NCBI GenBank assembly: GCA_947846985.1
Contig: CANTUZ010000005.1
Coordinates: 5,006,001-5,070,000 of the forward strand
DNA: 64,000 nucleotides
Direction: 5' to 3'
Source of the DNA: Fratercula arctica
Taxonomy: Eukaryota; Chordata; Aves; Charadriiformes; Alcidae
The position numbers and the translations under genes were made by a program. The notes beneath the pieces were generated by a model. That model was given only the letters and a program-made list of their open reading frames with translations. It was not told the DNA's origin and did no database searches. Each line of letters starts with the position of its first letter. Within the stretch, counting starts at the first letter, position 1. Below are positions 24,716 through 36,227 of this stretch, piece after piece.

Positions 24716-27424
24716 GTACGGTGAACTTCTCCAGCGGACCGTTTGGAACGTGATGCTGAGATGGGGAGATTCATTTTGGACGCTTTTTCAGGGGGGTGAG
24801 GCAGCAAGGTGAATGCCACATGGTGTAAAAAGTTTCTGGCTTTAAGAGAGTAGACTATTTCTACATTTACACAAAAATTGTTGGTGAAGGCCATCAGGCT
24901 AAGACGTATAAGAAGTTGTGGTAGATAGGGGGATGAATAATTGTTGCATCTGACCCTACTAACAGTTAGGCTGAGAACGCTAACACCTTCTTGATCAGGT
25001 GCTGCTCTTGCCTTTTTTTTTTGTGCTGTGTGGGTTTTGTTTGTTTTATGCATCATACTTTTAAAAGTTGTAGCCATGCCAATTTATGACATACACAGGA
25101 GCTGCCTCACTAGAAGCGGTAATGGGAAATCTTAAAAAAACACATAAAAATCCCTCAGTGTAGGTAGGGCCAGGCACGAAGTCTGCTCTTCTGCGCATTA
25201 ACCCTGAATTAGATAAGCATAAGAGCAGCCATATGGGGTCACACCTAACCTCCATCTAGTCCGACATCTTCTGCTTGAGAACGGCAATAGAAGATATCTA
25301 GGGAAGAGTAACAAGGGAAATCAATAACAAAGCTTCCTAAGGACATGCTCCCCAGCCTGAGCATGACGCAAGAAATTCCAGAGTGAGATGGTGGGATTTT
25401 TGGTTTTGACAGCCATCTCCTAGTTTCCTTTGACACCGCTTGAGTTTTTTCATGGGAAGAGAATGCAAGCGGTTGTTTTGTCTTCATCATCTTCTTGCTG
25501 CTAGTGATTTGAGAGACCTCTATCATACCCTTCCCTCCCTTAAGCTGTGTCTTTTCTAGGCCAAGGTGTCCTAGCCTGTTGAGTTTTTAGTTGTAGAGAT
25601 GCTGTTCGCACTCCTTGGTCATCTTTGTCGCCCTTTTCTGTCATTTTTCAGTTCTACTACGTGCGATTTTGCCTTTGATCTCTTGGCAGATGTAGCGTAA
25701 GAAATGGTTGGCCACGTTTTTTAAATAGAAGTGAATGTAAATGGAATTAACCTGAAGGAGAGGGCTGCCAAAGGCCTATGTAGGAATACAAAATGGGAAG
25801 AGCGACCCTTGAGTCTTCTGACCCCTTGAGTGTTCTCCCTGTGTGTATGGAATAAAATGCCAGGCGTCCTTCTGGGATGCTGTCACATGAAAAGGAACCA
25901 GATATGAAAAATTAGCCTGACCAAAACTTGTATTAAGAGTAGATGTGCTAGATTTCTCTTGCTCTTGCATTCATCTACGTACATCAGCATTATTGTTGTA
26001 TGTTTGGCTGAAGGCGGGATCTACTACTGGTAATTTTTGGAGATTTGTTTTGAGTTAAAAATTGCCAGTGCAGTTTGTGCTATTTTAATCCATAATTTGA
26101 TAGAAAGTTGTGATTGCAAACTGATTGCTTTAATGTTTGCCCCTCATAACCAGCAAAAATGCGTTCATGGTGCTTTGGGTCATTAAATGTATCATTACAA
26201 TGTCCTATGAAAGGATAAAGTAAAGAGCACTCTCCTTTGGTGTTTGTCTTAATCTGAAAACAGAAATCATCATCTGAAGCGTAAAAGCAGATGCAATCCG
26301 TATGTTTTCTATAATCCAAACATACTGATAAACTCTAGGCAGTATTTATTTGACTTTTTACAAAAAAACAGTAATGCAACTACCTATTGGCAGCTGGAGA
26401 AAATGCTTTGAAATTGAAAAAAACAGTCTTTACTTTTCATCAGTGGACGAAAAAAGGCTGATCTCTATAATCTTGCTGGTTTTAAAAAGAACGAGAAAAG
26501 TCAAATTGTATCGATTTGCAGAGCAAGCATAGTGTTTCTATGAATTTGCTATCCAGACACTTTCTTTGAATCTGCAAAATGCACTTGTTAATGCATTGCA
26601 GTAGTAGTCTCGGGGTTTTTCAGCTATCAGTTAAGGTTAATTTAAACCTATGGGCTTAATAAGCCTATAGACTTTTGTTTTTATTTTTATAAAGTAGAAG
26701 ACACGAGAAATTGTTCTGCGTTTCCTATAGAAGTGGCTGAAATTAAGAATATTGCAATAGTAATTCCCTGTGTGTCTTCACTTTTGTACAGCACTTATCC
26801 TTTGGACAGAAATTCCAGCCGCTTGTTGATGTGGCTCCAGGAGCAAAACACAGGGCAACCAGTGAAATGAAATGAGGCAAGACAGATTACTCAAATCTGA
26901 CAATGGATTCTTAGACCTCACCTTTCATTACCTGACAGCCACAACGTCAGACAATAAAATTGGAGTTTGAAGTTGGCTTTACCCAGTCATTTATTTTAAA
27001 GTCTAAATTAGTGACGTTGCTAGTTATTGAAGGGAAACTAGCGGGAGTGTAACAAGCCATCGTGCGCTGCCTGGTTTATATTTATGCAGTACAGACTTTA
27101 CTAGAGAGGATCAGATTAACCACAACAACTGATGTAATAGATGATTAAAATTTAGCTGGAAACCCAAGTGTCTTAAGACCCTGTCTGAAGAGCTGCGAAG
27201 CCTACCTTTGGCTATGAATTTTTTATTTTTTACAGCTGAGTGCTTGTTTCCATTTCTAGGACACAGTTCAACATGGGACTAATGAATTATGTAAAATGAG
27301 TCTGCCGGTCTGTTCTGGAGAGAGGGGCACAACGGCGGATGGCGGGTGCAACTGTCTAGTTGTTATACTTGAGATACTTTTGATGGGGAGTGACTGCACA
27401 TCTTTATTTTGTTTTGCCTTCCAG
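24716..27424 (+). other. NAV2: NAV2 intron, 2.7 kb, phase 2
   Basis: Begins GTACGG and ends TTGCCTTCCAG. It contains one ancient CR1-like remnant (about 25215-25705). Otherwise no exon, RNA gene or repeat was recognised. Confidence 0.85.
25215..25705 (-). mobile_element. Ancient CR1-like LINE remnant, minus strand
   Basis: The + strand shows, in order, a GGGTCACACCTAACCTCCATCTAGTC-like start (only part quoted matches well) and later CCCTTCCCTCCCTTAAGCTG, TCCTAGCCTGTTGAG and CATCTTTGTCGCCCTTTTCT. This is the order of an old amniote CR1-family element in reverse. It is very diverged, boundaries are approximate and the subfamily is unknown. Confidence 0.55.
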
Positions 27425-27537
27425 ATCGCAGACAGACAATGAAGGGAACGTAACAGCCGAGGCCAGCACAGGAGGGGTCAGCATGGATTCTGCTCTTTAT
27501 GTCAAAACTGGACAGCCTGCTCTTGAAGACCTCTCAG
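27425..27537 (+). CDS. NAV2: NAV2 coding exon, 113 bp
   Basis: The acceptor is TGCCTTCCAG|A and the donor CTCAG|GTACGT. The first base completes Arg, 37 codons follow, and the final G begins a Gly codon. The product reads S-Q-T-D-N-E-G-N-V-T-A-E, then a variable stretch, then K-T-G-Q-P-A-L-E-D-L-S. It is a disordered linker of NAV2. The middle of the exon is less conserved than its two ends compared with the mammalian protein as I recall it. Phases (2 in, 1 out) fit both neighbours. No domain or catalytic motif is present. Confidence 0.95.
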
Positions 27538-30500
27538 GTACGTCTTGCAACACGACTGTGGTCTGGTTAAATAAGAGCGGGCTAAAGCAAGTTTGAAATC
27601 AGGAGGTCCTTCTTTAGGGAAGGGTGATTTAATTTGGTTTTATTCCTAATCTTTAGTTCTTACGAGTTACGATATTTCTTTCAGCTCTTCAGCAATGGAA
27701 ACCAGGTTTCAATACTGTGAACAGTAGATGCTCAAGTTCTGTGCAATGGTGTGCCCCCCAGATTTCTTGAAATAGTTAGGAATTCTGGGTCCTTCATGTT
27801 TTCCTAGGAGATCTGCAGCACCTTTTAGGATTAAGCTATTACAAGGATCCTAAGTATTTGCAAACATTTGATATTTAGTTTTTGCGTTTTAAAACTTTGC
27901 CTCAGAGCTTACAGAAGAGATTAAGTTAATTTCCTTGATGTTTTGGTTCGTTTCAAGGTTTGGAGGAATCTCAGTATTCATTCACATGAATCTGGTCAAT
28001 TTGAGAAGTGGTCTTTACAGCAATAGGAGACCAAAATCCAGCTACACTTTACTGTGTCCAGCATACAGAAGCTGGAACTGATTGCAATTAGAATACTAGC
28101 AGTCTAAATTCCGAAGTACTTCATACCTTTATCTAGAATTTCTGCTACTGTAAGAAGTCGATGATAATTAGCAATAATTTTTAATCTTATCAATATAACA
28201 AGGCAATTTTTAGCAACCATATTCTACTAAAGATCTAAAATGTAGTCTTAAAGCCACAGCCAAGTCTCCTGCTATTCCAATTTCAGCAATGTCTATGACT
28301 TGGCTTACTGCGTGCTATTCAGTGTATCTCGTCAGTCAGATATCTCAGGTTTTTTCAGCTACTTAGTCTTGGTGTCCTCCAGTTTAATGTGAGTTTTGAA
28401 ACTGATTGCCCTGCTTGGAAAAATCATGCGGCTAAAAGCTTCCCAATTGGATTAATTTCATACTGCATTACGTATTCTGCCAATGCCGCGTTTCTACCTG
28501 CGTGCACGTGTGCTGGAGGCAAAGGCAAGAGGCAGAGTCGTCGGTGAGGAAAAGCGCCGCGGGAATGCATAAATGAGCGTTTCTGTGTGTATGATTTCTG
28601 TATAGGTGGATTAAAGATTTAAAAGGCAGATAAATGGCACAAGGGATAAAATCCCTGAGAACATTTTTGGGTTCGTATTTAAGTATGAGAGACAGTTAAG
28701 AAACTCAGTGTCCAGCTGCTTAAACTTTTTCAGTATTACCTCTTGATCGTCATATTGCCTAACCTAGATATATTTCAGCCTGTAAGCTGAGAAGTGTTTA
28801 CAGACAACAAAAGGTCTTCAGTCTTTAATGGCAGATGTTATGTAAAAACAAACTATTATTCAAGTAGAATGTGTAAGTTTGGGGATCCCAAAATGGGAGA
28901 CAGCTGACAATCTCAAACAATGGAGATGCAAAACCCAGCTGTGTGCAGCCAAACCCCACGGAGAGCAGCAGTCCCCAAAGGGGTCTTAGGGGAAAAGGAG
29001 CAAACAACACAAAATGGTCCCTCAAACCAAATAAATTAGAAGAAATAAGGGACAGATTTCTTCTCTCCCTACATAGCAGCTATAGATGCTTTTAATTTAA
29101 AACCATATATAAAACAAAAGAGAGTATAGGTAGGGAGAACTGGAAGCTGAATAGTTTAATGATACTGCCTGTTCGTGAAGAGCTAAGTGCTTTAATCATT
29201 AAGTTCTAGTGGCACTATCCAGCGTCTGTCTTTAAAGTATACTTATATTATAAGCAATTGAACGTCCTTTAAGTAAAAATCTTGTATCAATTCAGGTGTT
29301 AAGAGTGATCTCAGTAGAAACAGGCTTAGCTTGTCTCAAGTATGTTCTCTTAAGAATTTACCTACCATTTGCCTTCATAGCTGTGAGAGAAATGATCTGT
29401 GAAAGAGCCTTGTGACCTTTGTTAGGCTGAAGGCCTATAAATATTTTATGTTCTTTACTGCAAAAATTTGTAGATCCATGAGTGTAGAAAATGTTTTCTG
29501 TCCCAGAGACCCATTGGCTCAAGGAATTGGTCTTGTTAGGCGGCTGTTTCCAATCCAGACGGACCGTAACTGTGTGACCATTTGGCCTGAGTGAATTCTG
29601 TCTTGGGGAGATGATTTCCCAGGGAGCAGACTACCTGAGCCATTGTTGTTTGTCTCAGAAAGGCTAATGACTGTATAAATATTAAAGTCCATCTTCCCCT
29701 CCCCAGACCATTCCCCAACGTCGGGGCTCCGTCACTTCGGTGAGTAGTTTGTGCTACTGCTGCTTTGCAGGCAAGAGTATGTGACTGGGGTTTTCTGCAC
29801 CACAAACCCGCCATCTTTCAGAAACAAGAAGTTTAAAGCAAAGAACGTGGAAAGTTCCAACAACAGCTTATTTATCTGTTCCTCAACGCTTCTGATTTCA
29901 GTAATGTGTAGATAGCCATCTAAATGAGCAATCGCATGGGTGACCAGTATCCCGGCAGCTTAAGAATGCATCGCTTGTGCAGAGAAGGCAGATACAAAAT
30001 TTGAAAAGTTTTAAATATGCTGCAATATTTTCTTTAGTCATGACTTGTAAACCCTCTAGAATGAAATCATTTCCTTCTCTGCCCAACGGAAGTTTTGTGA
30101 CGGCTTTTTGGAGGTTTTCTGTTTCAGCATTCACCTTCCAAAGAATATGTTGGCACTACTAGACATTCACTTCTCTTCAACCTCTTAGAAGGTTTAACTA
30201 TGTAAAGCTCAGCTGATTTAGCAACCAAAGCATTTCTTAATCGCCAGCTGAGAGCAAGTAAATAAATTCTGCTGAGGCACTGATTAAATTATTAATTCTA
30301 TAAAAACAGATGATGCTGAGGCACTAGAAGGACTTTTTTAATGTATATAAGCTCTACTTTTACAGTTAAAGAACAGGATATAAAAGTTTTTTAGAACCAG
30401 AGTATTTAAAGAGCAGAATTTCTAAATGCCAGGGAAAGTAAAAGTCACCACCAACTTCATGTCATGCAGCACATTTAAGCAACGAAAACTGTTGTGCTGT

Positions 30501-31022
30501 GGACAAGCAAAAACTTTTGTTATTTTACCTAAAACGTCACTCAGCATGGAGCACCCAGTCAACACAATTTACTGGAAAGCCGTTGTTGTAAAATGAGATC
30601 CATTTAAAATGGGAAAAAGAAGGTCTAGTGAAAATACAGCACTGGAGAAATTGTCTGTGTTGGGTTGATGTCAATTGTGTCGATATGTGAGATGGAAAGG
30701 GTGGTATTGATGGCGTGTATCTCCTAATGAGGTTGAAAGTTAACCAGAATTTAAATTGGGTCATATGGGGAAATGACGATACAGAAACATCTGGTGCAAA
30801 GGCAGCCTGTGAAATAAAGTTACAGTACAGAGCTGATTCTCAGTCCGGCTGCGGCAGTGGCAGGTGCCTGCCGTAGGGGAATGGTGTCGCCATCGTAATC
30901 GGTTTAGGGTGTTAAATAACAGAAAGGCAGAAAAAAATATGAGTCAGATTCAGGCGGAGGTAACAGCTCAGTTCTGTGCCGTTTCCTGCCTTATCCTTTC
31001 TAATGGTTTGTTTTCCCCGTAG
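27538..31022 (+). other. NAV2: NAV2 intron, 3.5 kb, phase 1
   Basis: Begins GTACGT and ends TTTCCCCGTAG. It holds a small CpG-dense spot at about 28485-28570. No transposon, RNA gene or further exon was recognised. Confidence 0.85.
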
Positions 31023-31131
31023 GGGAGGATCCAGAAACTCGGCGGTTACGAACTGTGAAAAACATTGCCGATCTTCGACAGAACTTGGAGGAAACGATGT
31101 CCAGTTTACGGGGAACCCAGGTCACTCACAG
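31023..31131 (+). CDS. NAV2: NAV2 coding exon, 109 bp (TVKNIADLRQNLEETMSSLRG block)
   Basis: The acceptor is TTCCCCGTAG|GG and the donor CACAG|GTAACG. Two bases complete Gly, 35 codons follow, and AG begins a Ser codon. The product is G-E-D-P-E-T-R-R-L-R followed by the highly conserved K-N-I-A-D-L-R-Q-N-L-E-E-T-M-S-S-L-R-G block, which is near-identical between NAV2 and NAV3. The regular spacing of Leu, Ile and Met in this block suggests a short amphipathic or coiled-coil helix. The same phase pattern (1 in, 2 out) leads into the 390-bp exon. Confidence 0.97.
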
Positions 31132-32090
31132 GTAACGCCATGGCTTTGTTTATAAGAAAATGGAAATCACTGTGGTCTTACTTTACATCTCTTACATCTG
31201 GCTGGGTTGCATCCTTGAAAAATGATGAACGCTGACAGTGGAAGGTACTGATCTCGTACTTTTTGTCTTTAAAGCCCAGATTCTGAGTAATGTCCAGTGT
31301 TTATTGAGATGTATCATGAGTAATTGGTGGGGGTGGGTTGTATGTGGAATCAAAGGTGGAGAATAATCAGTGCTTGTGAAATGTGTTAGGTGATGTTTGA
31401 ATATAGGTTACAGTCTAAAATATTTCTTCATCTTACTCTTTAACAACTTCAGTGCATTACACCCCTCTCCCCCCATGTGTAATATTTTGTTTAAAGAAGC
31501 AGGTGAACTGTGCTTGACCCGCTTTATCAAGTGCATAACTTGAATTCCTGACCAATCTTTGGACAAACAAATTTTTCTAATATTACTAGTCACCCATGTA
31601 TATAACTGCTTTTTCTTTGTAAAGCAGCGTTTGGAAATCTTCAGCAATATTTAAAATATGCTCTAAATAAACATAGACTGTTGTTACATTTAAACATTCT
31701 GTGACTCAGATCTTTTTAGCGCTGAACAGGCGGCTTGGGAGAATAAGCTGTTTGGCCCCTAATGAGGTCGGGTCCTACTTAGTGCTCAGTGCCTTACGGA
31801 CTGCGGCCCGAACCGAGCTCATTGCGAGAGCGCTTCATGTTTTGGTTTTGTATCTAAAACTGAGGCAAAGATGAACTCCCAGTGCTATTTTTCTTTTCAA
31901 ATTTCAATTAATGTGACAGCTTATTGTGATTTACTTACTGTCACGGGCGGATACATAGGTTTTTGCAGCATAAAATTACATTGAGAATAGTACAATGCTG
32001 CTTATTTCAACAAATATGCACAGTAAAAAAAGAAATAACGCGATGTTGGTTGAGCTGGAAAGGAAAAGGGGAGTTCATGTGGGTAAAAGA

Positions 32091-32117
32091 AGTTGCAGCT
32101 ATGGATTAGCTGCAACT
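32091..32117. other. Perfect 11-bp inverted repeat with 5-nt loop
   Basis: AGTTGCAGCTA at 32091-32101, loop TGGAT, TAGCTGCAACT at 32107-32117. It lies about 15 bp upstream of the start of the duplicated exon-flank segment. The matching hairpin is not seen upstream of the functional copy. Confidence 0.65.
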
Positions 32118-32132
32118 AAATCATCTGCAATT

Positions 32133-32337
32133 AAGCTGCGAGCGTTCGGAGAGTAGGGTCTCGCAATCTATACGCATCACCTGAAATCTCATGGTGTAGC
32201 AGTCCCATTTTTAAGGTTCCAGTTAGTGGTCTACATTTAATCGAATGTATTTATTTTTGTTACGCACATTGGAAAATACTTTTGACACCAATGTCGCTAC
32301 CAAGATAAGTGGTCGCAGAGTTCTCAGACCATCGTAG
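32133..32337 (+). pseudogene. Relic duplicate of the 5' end of the 390-bp NAV2 exon with its intron flank
   Basis: From 32265 to about 32327 the sequence aligns without gaps to 33450-33512, with 53 of 63 bases identical by hand count. The homology continues upstream through the poly-T tract and a GGTCTACATTTAATC-like segment matching the intron before the true exon. Upstream again, GTAGGGTCTCGCAATC matches 32962-32977, on the far side of the CR1. The acceptor is destroyed (ACG in place of AAG). Translated in the exon's frame it reads T-L-E-N-T-F-D-T-N-V-A-T-K-I-S-G-R, then diverges and meets TAG at 32335-32337. It is therefore unlikely to be spliced at that site. The duplication predates the CR1 insertion, which is absent from this copy. 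Confidence 0.85.
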
Positions 32338-32988
32338 TGTTACTGTTGGAAGGGATGCAACATATTCATAGTCTCAGACGTGAAGAATGGAAGATTTCAT
32401 ATAGCTGAGGCTTGTCAAAATCTGTATTTACAGGCTGTGAGCTAAAATGCTCTGTATAAATGTTATTGATATTTTTGAAAAAGATATTAAATTCACGAGT
32501 ATATAAATTATATTTTGAAAAATAAATTTGGTTTGCTTTTTTTCTTATTTTTTTCGTTTAATCCTTTCCTCAGTGTAAAAATAGCTACCATCTTGCTGTG
32601 GGACACATCTCCAGAGTATTAGGGCTTTCATGAATGCAGCCGCAAAAAGAAAATATATCAGAAAAATAGTACTTCGGTTGGTTTCCTTTAGTGAGCTTAA
32701 TATCCTACTCCCTGGCCTAGAGTGGCAAAACCACGGTATGATAGGGTTATATGGGATTGAAGATTAAAAAGTTCTGCTTTGATACTGTGGATAATCCATT
32801 AAAAATTCTTACTTAAGTCTTCCCACATATCTGTTGAACGCTTGGTGTATTTAAGAACAGGGTTGGAGAAATGGACCTAACACACACTCTCAAGGCGTTG
32901 TAGCAGGTAAATTCTGTTCGTGCTGTTACTTACAGTCTGTAACTTGGTGAGTCTTCAGGGTGTAGGGTCTTGCAATCATCTGAATCAC

Positions 32989-33386
32989 AGAATGGTCAGG
33001 GGTTGGAAGGGACCTCTGGAGATCATCTAGTCCCAACCCCCTGCCAGAGCAGGGTCACCCAGAGCAGGTTGCACAGGAACGCGTCCAGGCGGGTTTTGAG
33101 TATCTCCAGAGAAGGAGACTCCACCACCTCTCTGGGCAGCCTGTGCCAGGGCTCTGCCACCCTCAAAGAAGTTTTTCCTCGTGTTCAGATGGAATTTCCT
33201 ATGTTCAACTTTGTGCCTGTTGTCCCTTGTCCTGTTGCCGGGCACCACTGAGAAGAGCCTGGCTCCATCCTCTGGAGACCCACCCTTTAGATATTGATAA
33301 GCATTGATGAGATCCCCTCTCAGTCTTCTCTTCTCCAGGCTAAACAGATCCAGGTCTCTCAGCCTTTCCCCGTAAGAAAGTTGCTC
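32989..33386 (-). mobile_element. CR1 LINE fragment, minus strand, next to a NAV2 acceptor
   Basis: Starts about ACAGAATGGTCAGGGGTTGG and runs through CTGGAGATCATCTAGTCCC, the ORF2 3' region in reverse, and TCTTCTCTTCTCCAGGCTAA, to about GTTGCTCC. The minus strand keeps ORF2 C-terminal codons. The duplicated segment at 32133-32260 acts as an empty-site comparison: sequences on the two sides of this CR1 are adjacent there. The element ends about 63 bp before the exon at 33450. Confidence 0.93.
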
Positions 33387-33449
33387 CAAATCTCACGTTC
33401 CTCTCTATAGCAGGCCACGTTCAATCAAATGCATTTCTTTTTTTTTAAG

Positions 33450-33839
33450 CACATTGGAAACTACGTTTGACACCAACGTCACTACCGAGATAAGCGGCCG
33501 CAGCATCCTCAGTTTGACGGCACGACCAACCCCTTTATCGTGGAGACTGGGGCAGTCCAGCCCCCGCCTGCAGGCAGGCGACGCTCCGTCGATGGGAAAC
33601 GGGTATCCTCCGCGAGGGAACGCCAGCCGCTTCATCAACACCGAGTCGGGACGTTACATGTATTCGGCACCTTTGCGGAGGCAGCTAGCGTCCCGCGGTA
33701 GCAGTGTCTGCCACGTGGACATCTCAGACAAGGGAAGCGATGAAATCGATCTGGAAGGCATCACCATGGATGCCACCGGCTATATGAGTGATGGGGATGT
33801 GCTGGGCAAGAATATCAGAGCTGATGACATCACGAGTGG
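33450..33839 (+). CDS. NAV2: NAV2 coding exon, 390 bp (TLETTFDTNVTTE … YMSDGDVLGKN block)
   Basis: The acceptor is TTTTTTTTAAG|C and the donor AGTGG|GTCAGT, a weak donor with C at +3. The first base completes Ser, 129 codons follow, and GG begins a Gly codon finished at 49052. The product contains S-I-L-S-L, P-L-S-W-R-L-G-Q-S-S-P-R-L-Q-A-G-D-A-P-S-M-G-N-G-Y, R-F-I-N-T-E-S-G-R, A-P-L-R-R-Q-L-A-S-R-G and G-Y-M-S-D-G-D-V-L-G-K-N. These NAV2-specific wordings separate it from NAV3. The segment is basic and Ser-rich and belongs to the central region before the coiled coils. The local GC content is higher than in the introns. The frame stays open past the donor to 33984. Confidence 0.97.
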
Positions 33840-36211
33840 GTCAGTGCCTTTACTTTTCTTCTTAAATACTCTACTTTATGTGATTCTTGCATTGTGTTTA
33901 ATGACGCTGTATTCCCATGATTATTTGGAGAAATTAAAAAAAAGAAACCCCAAAGATACTCTACTGGTTTTAATAAGCATTTGAAGGGACAATTATTACA
34001 CGGTTATCCCAGTTAATTTATTCAGCGGCATTTTAGCACATGATTTGAGTTTTAAGTGCATGTTAAAAAAATATTCCTACATACAAACATACTCGTGCCC
34101 TTGATTAAATGTTTTCCTGAATTCGTTGTGATCAAGTCAAACACGTGCTGCAACATTCATTTCTGCCCACAAGATGGAGAGAGTGAGGCATTTTCTGTAC
34201 CTCTACGGAACCCTCTTGCTCGTGGAACTTTTAGGGGACAGTTCATTGGAAGGAAAAGAGTTTACATTGCCGGGTAGGGTCAAATAGTTGTACACGCAAA
34301 ATCAAATCTAAAGAACAAGCTCGTGTGCAGAAATATGAACTGATAGACAATTATTAACAAGGTTTTGCATCAACATTTTACCTCTGCCTTGACTGGAAAA
34401 AACAGTTGTTCTTTGCTCCAAAGTCAATATTCAACTCAATATGTCCGTTTTCAATTCCTTCTAGAAAAGTACAGTCATTGGTTTTAGCTTAATACATCAG
34501 CACTATCTTGATATTAAAACTGATCTTTGAGATGTAAATGGCGTATTTATTTTTGTGGCAGCTTTTTCCCTGTCTGGCCATCTTGCATCCTTTGCTTTTC
34601 TATATTTTTTTTATACATGATATCTCTTGTAGCATTGGCTTATTTGGAAGATTTAGTGTCTCTTACTGAAATAGAAAGCTGGAATCCAGCTGCTGCTTTG
34701 TCACTAACTTAAGCGGTAAAGTTACGCAATCTGGAAACCTCCATTAATTCTGTCCATTATGAATATTTGGGTGTTTTCACACCGTCCTTTTCAAAAAGTC
34801 AGACACTTTCTTTTTAATTCTTTGGCAGGGAAGCATATAGTAAAGAAGTTGATGCAAAAACCAGTGTAAAATTCTATTTCAGATAAAGCACCAGTAGCTG
34901 TTGCTGCATTAACAGTGCATCGTATCACTAAAGCGCCTTGTGTTTTCCTCAAATAAATCAGCTTATACCTGAGTTTATTGTAGTAACAGTTACTGCTTTT
35001 CCTCTGGACTCTGACTTTCATTCAAACTTGTGGCTTTAATTTTGGTCTAGAAGTGAGGAAAAGAAATTCCCAGCAGTGCCATGGTCACTATAAAACACCT
35101 CGAGTATGAGCTGAGACGTGTCCCTGGCAGAATTGTGTCAGTTCAGGCCTCTGCTGCTCTTATCCTAGAGGAGCCCCAGTCTTTGCAGATCTTTATTTAG
35201 TGTATGAAGTTCAGATTCCAGGTTGAGGGAAAGGAAAGAATAAGCAAGCTGTTGAGTTTATGAATGATATTTCCAGAGAAATCGGTGGCTTCGCTCATCT
35301 CTGTGTATCGTTTCCTTTTCTGTGTTTATCTGGTCATCCTGTAGGGTGAAAAAAGGAAGTCTCCATAGTCTGAAAACACAAGAGCGGTCTTTAGATTCTG
35401 GGCGGAAGGGGCTAATAATGTAATAAAATGTTTTTGACAGTTGGTACCTCTGTCACCAAAGCCGTGAGTTATCTGCCAAGAATGGTGAATATAACATTTA
35501 GCAGAAGAGTTACATACTCCACAGCAGCTCACTCCTAGCCTTGAGCATTAGAACATCTTTAACTGAGTACCTGACTCTTATTTCCCACTAGTTTTTAAAC
35601 GAGGGAGATAACTTCCAATATTTACTCACCTAACCAGCCACAGATTGATAAATGAGATCTCAATTTGAAGTTCTTAGGACAAGAAGAGGTGTGTGTACAA
35701 ATGTGTTTTTCTTTTCTGCCTCTTTTGCCTTGAGCTACAAAAGCCTATTCTGCTAAATAATGTGAGTTGGTTATTGATTTCTATAGCGCTGTTGTAGCCA
35801 TTGACTAAGTTCCAAGGGCAGAATCTGTATTGTAGGTCAATCCAGCTCCGTTTCCAGGTTGTGGGCAGGATTTGGAGACTGGGCAGTTTGGAGGTCCTCT
35901 CATTGCTGCATCGGTGGGCATTTGAAGGGAACGTTCCCAAAAGCAGCCCCGCAATGTTGAGGTTACGTGGTTTGTGGAGAGTAATCGTGTGTGCAGATTC
36001 CTGGAGAAGGGAGTATTGCCGTATTGAATTGCAGTAATAGCATTGGATATAATCCCAATATCAATGGAGAGAGATTAAAAAAAGAGGGTGTTACCTTTGC
36101 TGAATCTCACTGACACCTAATAATGCTGGATTGCCACCTCCAGTATGAACAGATGTTTTGGTAGCCTGTTTCATGAGTTATCTTCCCCAATGTGGGTTTA
36201 TTCCCAAAAAT

Positions 36212-36227
36212 AAAAAAAAAAAAAAAA
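36212..36227. repeat. poly-A tract (16 A)
   Basis: Uninterrupted A run preceded by CCCAAAAAT. Simple repeat. Confidence 0.8.

Larger units (their letters stand above)
31132..33449 (+). other. NAV2: NAV2 intron, 2.3 kb, phase 2, with exon relic and CR1
   Basis: Begins GTAACG and ends TTTTTTTTAAG. It contains a perfect 11-bp hairpin (32091-32117), a decayed duplicate of the next exon's 5' end with its flank (about 32133-32327), and a minus-strand CR1 (about 32989-33386) close to the acceptor. Confidence 0.85.
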
